From positions 124,001 to 188,000 of the forward strand of contig JAXLUM010000002.1 of assembly GCA_046329515.1 (NCBI GenBank): a DNA stretch of 64,000 nucleotides. The letters run 5' to 3'. A program made the position numbers and the translations under genes. The stretch is from Bog-950 sp046329515. GTDB lineage: Bacteria > Bacteroidota > Bacteroidia > Chitinophagales > LD1. Below the pieces are notes generated by a model that saw only the letters and a list, made by a program, of their open reading frames with translations, searched no databases and had not been told where the DNA came from. Numbering within the stretch: position 1 is the stretch's first letter; each line of letters opens with the position of its first letter. Positions 1 through 8,057 of this stretch are shown here, piece by piece.

Positions 1-101
1 ATCCGAATGCTGAATGCGGACAGGGCTAGATAACACTTTAACCTCCCCATTACCGCTAATTCCCTCTTTTCTTAAATTCACCCCTTCAAATTGATTTACA
101 A

Positions 102-1520
102 ATGGGAGATATTAAATTCGGAACAGACGGCTGGCGCGGAATAATCGCCAAAGATTTTACAGTAGATAATGTTAAACGTGTTGCCAAAGCCACTGCCGAT
201 TGGGCAAAAGCGCAGGATAAAGAAGCAAAAATTGTTGTTGGGTACGACTGCCGCTTTGGTGGCTACCTGTTTGCCCAAACGGCCATAAATGTATTTTGTA
301 CTGAAGGTATAAAAGTGTATTTCGACGAACACTTTGTATCAACGCCTATGGTTTCTTTAGGCGCACTAAAACTGGGTGCCGAACTGGGTGTAATTTTTAC
401 AGCCAGCCATAATCCGCCATCTTACAACGGTTACAAACTAAAATCAAAACACGGCGGACCGCTTATTCAAAAATACATTACAGAAATTGAAGGTATGATT
501 CCTGCCACGCACAACGCGCCCGAGGAATCAGTGAAATATTGGGAAGAAAAAGGCCTATTGGAAATTGTAGACCTTGAAACCATGTATTACAACCACGTTG
601 CCGAACATTTTGATTTGGAAACCATGAACGGCAATATGGAATTGGTGGTGGCATATGATGCTATGTATGGTGCCGGCCAAAGCGTGTTTCCGCGCATAAT
701 GCCGCAGGCTGATTTATTGCATTGCGAATACAACCCATCTTTCTACGGACAGGCGCCTGAACCTATCAGCAAAAACCTGAAGGAACTGGAAAACTACCTG
801 CGCGAAATGAAACACATTGACCTTGCTATTGCTACCGATGGCGATGCTGACCGCATTGGCCTTTATGATGGCAAAGGCAAGTTTATTGATGCCCACCATA
901 TTATACTGTTGCTCATTCATATTCTGCACAAATACCAGGAAATGACCGGCAAGGTGGTTGTGGCCTTCTCTGTTTCAAACAAGGTGAAGAAAATGTGCGA
1001 ACAGTACGGCCTGGAATGCCAGGTAACAAAAATCGGCTTTAAATACATCTGCGAAATAATGCAGAATGAAGATGTGCTGGTGGGTGGCGAAGAAAGCGGC
1101 GGTATTGCGGTTAAAGGCCATATACCTGAGCGCGATGGCATTTGGGATGGACTGGTTATTGTAAATCACTTAGTGCAAAACGGCCAAACCCTGCAGGAAC
1201 TTATTGATGAAGTATATGCCGTGGTTGGTGTATTTAGTTACAACCGTTTAGACCTTCACTTAAAAGAAGAAGAGAAGCTAAGCATAATTGAAAAGTGCAA
1301 GTCAGGTGCTTATACCAACTTTGGCGGCATTAACATCAGTAAGGTTGAAGACCTTGATGGTTACAAGTTTTACCTTGACGAAGAAGAAACCGTAATGATA
1401 CGCGCCAGCGGAACCGAGCCTTTGCTTCGCGTTTATGTTGAAGCCAGCAGCGAAGGCCGCGTAAACGTAATAATGGAAAAAGTGCGCGAAACCTTAGTAG
1501 GTGCAGTAGCTGCTCATTAA
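102..1520 (+). CDS. phosphoglucomutase/phosphomannomutase family protein
   Basis: Alpha-D-phosphohexomutase that interconverts hexose 1- and 6-phosphates in the cytosol, feeding nucleotide-sugar synthesis or glycogen metabolism. All four family signatures are visible in order: the phosphoserine loop TASHNP at residues 100-105 (Ser102 carries the phosphate), the metal loop DGDADR near 246-251, the sugar-binding GEESGG near 329-334, and the phosphate-binding RASGTEP near 435. The length of 472 aa is normal. Substrate preference (glucose, mannose or glucosamine phosphate) cannot be decided from the motifs. The ATG starts directly at the conserved FGTDGWRG block, so the start is well placed. Its TAA overlaps the next gene's ATG by one base, indicating co-translation. 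Confidence 0.93.
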   Translation: MGDIKFGTDGWRGIIAKDFTVDNVKRVAKATADWAKAQDKEAKIVVGYDCRFGGYLFAQTAINVFCTEGIKVYFDEHFVSTPMVSLGALKLGAELGVIFTASHNPPSYNGYKLKSKHGGPLIQKYITEIEGMIPATHNAPEESVKYWEEKGLLEIVDLETMYYNHVAEHFDLETMNGNMELVVAYDAMYGAGQSVFPRIMPQADLLHCEYNPSFYGQAPEPISKNLKELENYLREMKHIDLAIATDGDADRIGLYDGKGKFIDAHHIILLLIHILHKYQEMTGKVVVAFSVSNKVKKMCEQYGLECQVTKIGFKYICEIMQNEDVLVGGEESGGIAVKGHIPERDGIWDGLVIVNHLVQNGQTLQELIDEVYAVVGVFSYNRLDLHLKEEEKLSIIEKCKSGAYTNFGGINISKVEDLDGYKFYLDEEETVMIRASGTEPLLRVYVEASSEGRVNVIMEKVRETLVGAVAAH

Positions 1521-2647
1521 TGCAAGTCCAAAAGCCCAAAGCATATCATCCTTCGCCCTTAAAGGCATTTTCCTTTAAGCGGCCATGGTTAAGTTTGGCT
1601 TTTACAGTATTATTTATTATAATAAGTTTTCCCCGCGTTTTTGCTGAAGCAGAAGAATGTGAAGTTGTTACCCCGGATACGGTGGCAACAGCAAACCCGT
1701 ATCAGCAAGCGCTTTTGCAAGGCGATGCCCAATACCGCCAGCAATGGCTGGTACCTTCGGCAACCCTCAATAAAAAGCGTTTAACGGGCGTGGCTGTAGG
1801 TGGCATTGGCGGCTACACCGCTATAATGACCGGCGTTGGTTTTGTGTGGTATGGAAAACAGCCCCTTGGCAAATTCCATTGGTTTAACGATGCCAAGGAG
1901 TGGTATCAGATTGATAAAACGGGCCATTTTTTTGCCCCTTATTTCGTTACCTGTTGGAGCTACAATATGCTGCGCTGGAGCGGCATGAAAAATACACCCG
2001 CCGCTTTAGCAGCAGGCACCTTTGCCTTTTTAAGTATGAGCGCCGTTGAAATTCCTGACGGCCTAAGCAACAAATACGGCGCAAGCTGGAGCGATATTGT
2101 TTTCAATTTTGGCGGTGCGGCACTGGCTACCTCGCAATACCTGCTTTGGCAGGAACAGCGCATTACTACCAAATACTCATTTCATATTGTCAACTACCCT
2201 AAAGGCGAATTGCGCGATAGGGCGGATGAACTTTACGGCAAAGGCTTTGGCGAAAAAATATTGAAGGACTACAACGGTATTACCATGTGGCTTTCCTTCA
2301 ATCTCTATTCGTTCAACCATAATATTAAACCGGCATGGTTAAACGTGGCCGTTGGTTATGCAGCGGGCAATTTATATGGCGGTTTCGAAAATAAATGGAC
2401 AGATAAGAACGGTGTTTATCACGACCGTTCCGATATTAAACGCTACCGCCGTTTCTTTTTATCCGTTGATGCCGACCTTACCAAAATAAAAACCAAAAGC
2501 CGTGTAGGCAAAGCCATTTTGGGCATACTCAACATTGTAAAAATTCCAATGCCTGCCTTAGAGTTCAACACCCTCGGCCAAATTGTATTACACCCCATGT
2601 ACTTCCTCAACTTCGAAATGCCCATCACCTGGCAATTGAAGAAGTAA
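1520..2647 (+). CDS. DUF2279-like membrane-associated protein
   Basis: The 375-aa product has an N-terminal hydrophobic segment near residues 24-40 (signal peptide or anchor) and then the look of the DUF2279 (YfiM-like) family: a glycine-rich hydrophobic stretch, then KTGHFFAPYF, a small-residue helix, a conserved VEIPDG, and a second hydrophobic helix. The function of this family is not established; its members are predicted envelope proteins. The start codon overlaps the stop of the phosphohexomutase by one base, so the two form an operon, although a functional link is only inferred. The family assignment rests on remembered motif layout. Confidence 0.65.
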   Translation: MQVQKPKAYHPSPLKAFSFKRPWLSLAFTVLFIIISFPRVFAEAEECEVVTPDTVATANPYQQALLQGDAQYRQQWLVPSATLNKKRLTGVAVGGIGGYTAIMTGVGFVWYGKQPLGKFHWFNDAKEWYQIDKTGHFFAPYFVTCWSYNMLRWSGMKNTPAALAAGTFAFLSMSAVEIPDGLSNKYGASWSDIVFNFGGAALATSQYLLWQEQRITTKYSFHIVNYPKGELRDRADELYGKGFGEKILKDYNGITMWLSFNLYSFNHNIKPAWLNVAVGYAAGNLYGGFENKWTDKNGVYHDRSDIKRYRRFFLSVDADLTKIKTKSRVGKAILGILNIVKIPMPALEFNTLGQIVLHPMYFLNFEMPITWQLKK

Positions 2648-2710
2648 ATGCTGGGGTTACTTTCTTTAAAAAGAAGTAATATAATGTTTCGAATCACGAT
2701 CAATGTAATT

Positions 2711-2850
2711 GTGCATTCGCCATCCCGCCTTTGCGAAAACAGCGTTAAGAAATTCATGTAGCGAAGCGTAAGAACTGCATGATGTTTGAGCGTAGCGAGT
2801 TTCATGCAGTTTAGCGTAGCGGAAGGAATTTTAGCCTGTTTTCGCAACAG
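2711..2850. repeat. palindromic intergenic repeat (REP-like)
   Basis: This gene-free stretch is built of nested inverted repeats. The outer arms TTGCGAAAACAG (2731-2742) and CTGTTTTCGCAA (2836-2847) are perfect complements, and so are the inner arms AACTGCATGA (2773-2782) and TCATGCAGTT (2802-2811). Short GCGTAGCG/GCGAAGCG words recur between them. Such elements usually occur many times in one genome. It fills most of the 317-base gap before the next gene. Confidence 0.7.
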
Positions 2851-2866
2851 CGGTGACTTTTCTTTG

Positions 2867-2899
2867 GTTCTTTCTTTTGGTGGCAGCAAAAGAAAGAAC
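2867..2899. repeat. 12-bp perfect hairpin next to the palindromic repeat
   Basis: GTTCTTTCTTTT and its exact reverse complement AAAAGAAAGAAC enclose a 9-base loop. It follows the REP-like element by about 20 bases and is probably part of the same repeated unit. It could also end transcription from the upstream operon, but no clean T-run follows on the plus strand. Confidence 0.6.
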
Positions 2900-2964
2900 A
2901 TATATATTGACTAAACCCCGCCGTCAAGCCATAATATCCTCAATCAACAACCGTTCTATCCCTA

Positions 2965-3516
2965 ATGAAAACCATCAAGCGCATAACGCTTACATTATTC
3001 CTGCTAATCACACTAACTATCCTATTTCGCTCATGGCTATTCAACCATCTTGTTACCTACAAAAGCATCGGCACACGTAACAACTACACACTAACTGATA
3101 CAGCACTAATAACCGAGCTCGAAAAAACGCTTCCTCAATCACCGCAAATAAATGAGCTGACGGATCGCGCACTCCGCTTCACCGCTACTCATCTTACCTT
3201 CAGCGGTCATCAGCAAAGCGCAAATCCTAATCAATTGTATTACACCCGCAACGCCCATTGCGTTGGCTATGCTTCCTTTTACGCCGCTAGCTGTAATTAC
3301 CTTTTTAAAAAATACAACTTAACCCAATGGCAGGCAACACCGCACATAGGGCAACTTTATTTGCTTGGTGTGAACATCCATCCGTATTTCAACACGCCGT
3401 TTTTTAAAGACCACGACTTTGTGCTACTGACCAATAGCGCCACAAACCAAACCTTAGCTGTGGACCCCAGCCTTTATGATTACACTTTTATCAAACAGAT
3501 AACGTACACGCCCTGA
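2965..3516 (+). CDS. membrane-anchored transglutaminase-like protein
   Basis: The 183-aa protein has an N-terminal hydrophobic helix (about residues 9-28) and then a small domain with the Cys-His-Asp pattern of transglutaminase/papain-like folds: a helix starting NAHCVGYASFYA (Cys near 99), a later HDFVLL strand with the His, and AVDPSLYDY carrying the Asp. It probably acts outside the membrane. Whether it is a protease, amidase or inactive cannot be told. It ends immediately next to the convergent gene with no gap. The protein family was not recognised beyond the catalytic pattern. Confidence 0.6.
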   Translation: MKTIKRITLTLFLLITLTILFRSWLFNHLVTYKSIGTRNNYTLTDTALITELEKTLPQSPQINELTDRALRFTATHLTFSGHQQSANPNQLYYTRNAHCVGYASFYAASCNYLFKKYNLTQWQATPHIGQLYLLGVNIHPYFNTPFFKDHDFVLLTNSATNQTLAVDPSLYDYTFIKQITYTP

Positions 3517-4995
3517 TTATTTTATTCTGCTTTCAAGCCATTCAGTAAAAGCAATGCGGGTAAACACACGGTATGCAGCAGAACCGTCTTTAAGCTTATT
3601 GAATTCCTGTTTGTGATTTTGAATAACTGTCTTCATCTCTTTCCTGTTATCAGCAGCCTTTACCAACTCGCGAAGCAGTAATACAAAAGTTGAAAATGCT
3701 TTATCCGTTAAACCATTCTGCCTGCACCAACGGCTGTGCGATTTTAAGTAATGCAGCAGGGTGCTGTAATGCCCCATTACATACTGCAATAACAAAAACA
3801 AAAAGCGGTTGAAATAAACGTACTCATCGGCCCCCGGTAAATTTTCATTCAACAATTCCTGGCACAGCTTAAGCGCCTTGGTATACTGCCCGTGCATAAA
3901 ATAACTATGCGCCAGCAGGTATTTAAACCGGTAATCAAAATAGGGTAAACGACGTTCTACCAAATTACCTTTCGTAGCCAACACCTGCTCACCGTATTGT
4001 GTGGCAGCCTTATACTGCCCGCCAAAATTTAAAGCTGCCAGCTTAGTGTACGAAGCCACATTAAGCACATCATTTTTATACTGAAGGTGCAATCCATTAT
4101 TCAGCCGTTCTGTTGCCTTCTCCATGGCAGTTATTAATGTAAGGGCTTTATCGTTTTGGCCTTCTGCCAGTGCATTACTGCACAGCATATCACAACTACT
4201 AAAATACATTCTGTAGTTGCTGCTGAAAAGAAAAGGATTGGCTTCAAACAAATGCAGTATGGCATACAAGTGTTTCTCATTTCGCTTATGGTCCAGCAAA
4301 ACATGAGCCGCATACGAACTGTGCAGATTATGATAAAGCAACAAGGCCGTTTTAGATAATGCCGCTTTTGGCGAAGCCAGCAAAGGATGTTGCATTAAAC
4401 CCTTAAAACTTTTATCCGGCATACCCGGCAGCTTCTCATCCTCATGGTGTATAAGCGCCGCAAAGCGATGGCGCAATTGAAAGAAAAGAGTAAGGTTCTC
4501 CAGCTGCTTTAACGTCCGGCTCTCCAAAGCGAGAGCATCGGCATCGTAAGCATTTTCTCCGCTGCGCATTTTTATGGCAAAGTGCCAGCGCAACAACTGC
4601 AAGGCATGCGGAAACATTTCATATTCTATGGTTACCGCCAGCCATTTATCTGTTTTCTTTTGGCATAGGGCAAATTGCTTTTTACTAAACAGCACTTCAA
4701 TTTCAGCTAATTGGTTCTGCACTTTAATTTCAATGCTGCTCTCTTCATGAAAGTTTCGTAGCGAGCGCAGCAAAACATCCTTTAAATGTTCTTTATTATG
4801 GGCCAGTGCCGCCTTGTTACCGCCATAGTGTTTGCTTAACCCATCAACATCATAACCGCCTGAACCCGCCAGATCATCAAAAAGGGCCAAATAGTTTTTA
4901 TCGCCGGGCTTTAGTGAGGCCCAAAGTTTAAAGTACCGTTTTTCATTGGTGCTTAGTTGCTGTATTAATTGCTGCAGGTTATCGGTTTGTCGCAT
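3517..4995 (-). CDS. helical-repeat protein of the EKRYFK family (copy 1)
   Basis: A 492-aa, mostly alpha-helical cytosolic protein of unknown function with no signal peptide. The N-terminus has LSTNEKRYFKLWAS (residues about 14-27), then NYLALFDDL and LLRSLRNFHEE. The rest resembles degenerate TPR-like helical hairpins. A clear paralogue lies on the same strand about 34 kb away (38151-39590) with the same N-terminal signature at the same residue positions. Similar proteins appear to be common in Bacteroidota and are annotated as hypothetical. It stands alone, divergent from the small membrane operon that starts at 5116. Confidence 0.8.
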   Translation of the reverse strand: MRQTDNLQQLIQQLSTNEKRYFKLWASLKPGDKNYLALFDDLAGSGGYDVDGLSKHYGGNKAALAHNKEHLKDVLLRSLRNFHEESSIEIKVQNQLAEIEVLFSKKQFALCQKKTDKWLAVTIEYEMFPHALQLLRWHFAIKMRSGENAYDADALALESRTLKQLENLTLFFQLRHRFAALIHHEDEKLPGMPDKSFKGLMQHPLLASPKAALSKTALLLYHNLHSSYAAHVLLDHKRNEKHLYAILHLFEANPFLFSSNYRMYFSSCDMLCSNALAEGQNDKALTLITAMEKATERLNNGLHLQYKNDVLNVASYTKLAALNFGGQYKAATQYGEQVLATKGNLVERRLPYFDYRFKYLLAHSYFMHGQYTKALKLCQELLNENLPGADEYVYFNRFLFLLLQYVMGHYSTLLHYLKSHSRWCRQNGLTDKAFSTFVLLLRELVKAADNRKEMKTVIQNHKQEFNKLKDGSAAYRVFTRIAFTEWLESRIK

Positions 4996-5115
4996 AGGTT
5001 CGCTTTAGTATCAAAAATGGACGTGCGATAATTCACTCCATTTTGGTTTGTTAAAAGCAAATTTAAACAACAAGTTTGAAGCCATTGTTCGGCTTAAAAG
5101 TGCAGGAGATTCAAT

Positions 5116-5610
5116 ATGACTATAGATGAAATAACGGCAATTATTGATAAAAGTACTTCGGGTCTAAAGCTTGGTATGAAGATTACACTGGGCATTGGTA
5201 TAGCGTGTTTAGCTGGTGCTTCGGTTTGCTATTTTGCTGTTCCCGATGCCATGCGCGCTGTAAAAATTCTGGGCATCCTTGGTGGCTTAGCCGTTGTTAT
5301 AGGCCCCTTATTAGGTGTAGCTGCCAAGGGTAATGCTCAACAGGCCGCTTTACTTCGCAACACCTTAACTAATAACCCTGATACGCTGGTTTGGGGATAT
5401 GTTTATGAAGAAATGCGCAAAGGCGTAAAAAATGTTGAAGTGCGCTTATGCGTGCGCAACGAGGCCGTGCCCATTTCAATTAGCGACTATAGCCTGCCTA
5501 ATAAAGATACGCAAGGCTTTCTGCGCATGCTTAAAGAAAAATACAACCCCAACATGCTTTTAGGCTATTCTGAAGAGGCCGAATACAAATTCAATAAAAA
5601 GCTACTGTAA
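5116..5610 (+). CDS. hypothetical protein with two membrane helices
   Basis: The 164-aa product has two closely spaced hydrophobic helices (about residues 20-42 and 50-72) and a soluble C-terminal domain of about 90 residues that looks alpha/beta. No family was recognised. It is followed after only three bases by another small membrane protein and then by a lipoprotein, so the three form an operon of envelope proteins of unknown role. Confidence 0.75.
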   Translation: MTIDEITAIIDKSTSGLKLGMKITLGIGIACLAGASVCYFAVPDAMRAVKILGILGGLAVVIGPLLGVAAKGNAQQAALLRNTLTNNPDTLVWGYVYEEMRKGVKNVEVRLCVRNEAVPISISDYSLPNKDTQGFLRMLKEKYNPNMLLGYSEEAEYKFNKKLL

Positions 5611-5613
5611 TTA

Positions 5614-5928
5614 ATGACCCACGATTTAACACCCGAACAACGCGCCGAAATGGAGCGCGAAAACACCCACGAAAAAGGCGTTTGGCATATGTTGCGCGGA
5701 GGTTTGTTTATTGTAATTGCTATTGGCTACTACTTCCTGGCAAAGTATGAAGATGCCCACCCGCCTGAAAGGCAAAAAGCAATATGGTACGTTTTCCATG
5801 GCATTTTCGGTACTATAGGCGGCACAGTATTCCTGTTTGCCGTTGCACTTGTATTCCTGGTGCTCGGTTATTTAAAACTTCAAAAAGCCAAACAAATGGC
5901 ATTGGCACAAAATAAAATCACCAATTAA
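5614..5928 (+). CDS. small two-helix membrane protein
   Basis: The 104-aa protein has a charged N-terminus, a membrane helix near residues 27-43, a short polar loop and a second helix near 63-90, ending in a lysine-rich tail. No family was recognised. It is packed tightly between a two-helix membrane protein and a lipoprotein (gaps of 3 and 10 bases), so the genes are almost certainly co-transcribed and the products may act together at the inner membrane. Confidence 0.75.
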   Translation: MTHDLTPEQRAEMERENTHEKGVWHMLRGGLFIVIAIGYYFLAKYEDAHPPERQKAIWYVFHGIFGTIGGTVFLFAVALVFLVLGYLKLQKAKQMALAQNKITN

Positions 5929-5938
5929 AACCCTTCAA

Positions 5939-6751
5939 ATGAAAAGAACTTTGCTACCCATCGCAATTATTGCACTGGCACTATTGTTTACCGGCTGCGG
6001 ACAAACACCACCTGTTGCCATTAACTGGGCTGAAAATGCCAAACCCGAACTGGATAAGAAAATTGTAACCATTGAAGGTTATGCTCACGTACCTGATATG
6101 ATAAATGGCTCAGGTGCTATTCAATTACAGCAACGCAAGGGTAGCCGTGCCCACGGTATACGGGTGGCTCCAAATATTGGTAGCGGCAACAACCAAATGC
6201 AGGCGCTGCCATCTCAATATCAAAATGCTGATTTAAAATTTAAAACAGATAAAGGCGAAAGCTGCGGTTTTAATGATTACGTGCGCATTACGGGTGAGTG
6301 CGTGTATCAATCTTATGAAAAAAGTTACTTCATTAAAAACATAACCAAAATAGAAAAAGCAACACCACCTTCAGAGGACTACGCTTCCCTGGGTGCTACG
6401 CCGCTTACAACTGATAAAATGAAGGACCTGGATGATAAGTTGGTGGTTGTTGAAGGCAACATTATAGTTCCGCAGGTATTTATGGATGAAAACGGCGTGG
6501 CCAAACTGCAGTTTTCAAGTGATAAATTATCTGCGCCTGTTTCCTTAAATATCTACTATACAGTGGATGAAGGCGCAAATTCAGCCCTTTTATTAGGCGA
6601 AGAAGCAACCGCTGAAGATGTAGTGGTGTTCGACAACAACAAACAGGAAATTGACCTCAGTAAAAAAGTACGCATATACGGCACATGGCGCCAACCCGAA
6701 GGCAGCAGTGATGCGCCCTACCTTGCTGTTGAACAGATAACCGTATTATAA
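5939..6751 (+). CDS. lipoprotein with two OB-like beta domains
   Basis: A 270-aa protein with a type II signal peptide (lipobox LLFTGC, Cys near residue 20), so it is predicted to be lipid-anchored in the envelope. The mature part contains two similar segments, each opening with a strand like KKIVTIEGYAHVP or DDKLVVVEGNIIVP and closing with a strand like VRITGECVY or VRIYGTWR. This suggests a duplicated OB-type beta barrel. No catalytic residues are evident. It is the last gene of a three-gene operon, which ends at a strong terminator hairpin. Confidence 0.75.
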   Translation: MKRTLLPIAIIALALLFTGCGQTPPVAINWAENAKPELDKKIVTIEGYAHVPDMINGSGAIQLQQRKGSRAHGIRVAPNIGSGNNQMQALPSQYQNADLKFKTDKGESCGFNDYVRITGECVYQSYEKSYFIKNITKIEKATPPSEDYASLGATPLTTDKMKDLDDKLVVVEGNIIVPQVFMDENGVAKLQFSSDKLSAPVSLNIYYTVDEGANSALLLGEEATAEDVVVFDNNKQEIDLSKKVRIYGTWRQPEGSSDAPYLAVEQITVL

Positions 6752-6775
6752 ACGCTAACCCAACACTAATTAGTA

Positions 6776-6807
6776 AAGCCCCGCATTAACCTGTGCGGGC
6801 TTTTTTA
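6776..6807 (+). terminator. rho-independent terminator
   Basis: The stem AAGCCC(C)GCA / TGCGGGCTT is followed by a run of six T. It closes the 5116-6751 operon and shows that an ATG inside it (6793) cannot be the start of the next gene. Confidence 0.85.
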
Positions 6808-6837
6808 TTTATTTACTGCTGCAAAAGCGTTGTAACT

Positions 6838-7611
6838 ATGGGCTTATTCGATAAAATTTTTGGAGGCAATAAAGACAACAGCGGCGTTATAAAAGGCGAG
6901 CGCTGGAATTTTTACACCTACACTTACGGCGAAGGCCAGGTTGCTATGGTAGAGTTTGATGAGGCCATCGGCAGCGAAACCACGCATAGCGGTTATAACA
7001 ATTGCATTCGCGTTATTTTTTATATAAACCCTGCCAATTGCACTGAAACCGGCTTGCCTGTAAAAAAGGAGCATGAGCGGCTGGTGGAAATTGAAATGGA
7101 CCTGAACAAGAATATTAGTGCCGATTGCCGCTTTGTAGCCCGCAGCAGCTATGGCGCCCTGCGCGAGTTAATATACCAGGTAAACGATGTAGCTACCTTT
7201 AAAACTGACTACACTCACTGGGCCAAGCGCATTGATATTTATAAACTTGAGTTGCGCGAAAGCGCGGGCTGGCAGTTTTTTGATGAGCGCATTAAGCCCG
7301 ATTACCTGTACTGGCAACAAATACACGACCGCCGCATTATAGGCACGCTTTTGCAAAACGGCAGCAGTGCTTCAAAACCGCATGTAATTGAACATACAAT
7401 ACTTGGCGAAGCCGCAAAACTGCAAAGCCTTGCGCAACAACTTACGCAGGATGGTTTTACCGTTCAAACTATGGAAAACAACAGCCTGGTAATAAGCAAA
7501 CCAATGTTGTTAGATGGAAACACCATATCAGGCTTAACCATGCGCCTGGCCTCCTACTGCCGCTCACTGGGCCTTAAATACGATGGCTGGGGTGCAGCTA
7601 TAGTTAAGTAA
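6838..7611 (+). CDS. DUF695 protein with RraB-like C-terminal domain
   Basis: A 257-aa cytosolic protein. The long N-terminal part follows the DUF695 pattern: FYTYTYGEGQ, a strand RVIFYIN, the segment ERLVEIEMDL, and LRELIYQV. The last 70 residues resemble the RraB (RNase E regulator B) fold, with a helix-strand start AKLQSLAQQLTQDGFTV and the hallmark ending YDGWGA. The family role is poorly known; RraB in enterobacteria binds RNase E, but extending that here is inference. The chosen ATG opens MGLFDKIFGG. The in-frame upstream ATG lies inside the preceding terminator. Confidence 0.7.
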   Translation: MGLFDKIFGGNKDNSGVIKGERWNFYTYTYGEGQVAMVEFDEAIGSETTHSGYNNCIRVIFYINPANCTETGLPVKKEHERLVEIEMDLNKNISADCRFVARSSYGALRELIYQVNDVATFKTDYTHWAKRIDIYKLELRESAGWQFFDERIKPDYLYWQQIHDRRIIGTLLQNGSSASKPHVIEHTILGEAAKLQSLAQQLTQDGFTVQTMENNSLVISKPMLLDGNTISGLTMRLASYCRSLGLKYDGWGAAIVK

Positions 7612-7616
7612 ATTGC

Positions 7617-7997
7617 TTATAAAGCGCCCGGTGCTTCGCTGGCAGCGCTGTGTATAGAAACCTTACCGGCTATGGTAATGTTGGTTTGGTTGCTGTCTTC
7701 GCTTTGCATGTAAAAGTTAATGCTGTAGCCTGTGCAAAATGCCTGCGCAAAACTATAAGTCTGCATTACCTTGTTAGTTTCAACATCAGTAAGCGTTATA
7801 ATGCCATTCTTTTTGGTAATGGTTTTGCCGCTAATCCATTCCGTCAAAAACTTATCTACGTTTGCCGATTTCACCTGAAAGTTCATGGTTTGATCCTGCG
7901 GATTAGGCTCATAATCTGAACCGCGGTTGTAAACATTAATATTTACAGATGCTAAAGGGTATTTGTGGTTTTCTATTTCTAAAGTGGCTTTTAACAT
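7617..7997 (-). CDS. orphan TssD (Hcp-like) type VI secretion tube protein
   Basis: The 126-aa product matches the Bacteroidota TssD family in length and layout. It opens with a beta-strand MLKATLEI and a Tyr-Pro turn. A mid-protein LTEWI helix is followed by a KKNGIITL strand, then the characteristic YSFAQAFCTGYSINFY strand, and a closing NITIAGKVSI strand. TssD stacks as hexamers to form the needle of the subtype iii T6SS. No other T6SS gene lies in the window, so this is either an accessory tube or effector carrier for a distant locus, or a repurposed Hcp fold. It is convergent with, and 5 bases from, the DUF695 gene. Confidence 0.7.
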   Translation of the reverse strand: MLKATLEIENHKYPLASVNINVYNRGSDYEPNPQDQTMNFQVKSANVDKFLTEWISGKTITKKNGIITLTDVETNKVMQTYSFAQAFCTGYSINFYMQSEDSNQTNITIAGKVSIHSAASEAPGAL

Positions 7998-8057
7998 ACA
8001 AGGTGTTTTTTCAAAGGTAGGAAATACCTTTCCGCATTCAAAACTCTTAATTCTGCA

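Noticed and set aside
2443..2901. 152-codon minus frame across the palindromic repeat
   Set aside because: It runs through the end of the DUF2279 gene and the repeat; its sequence is a translation of the palindrome, not a protein.
6793..6837. Longer start for the DUF695 gene
   Set aside because: The extra codons lie inside the terminator of the preceding operon and encode a non-conserved stretch; the ATG at 6838 gives MGLFDKIFGG.
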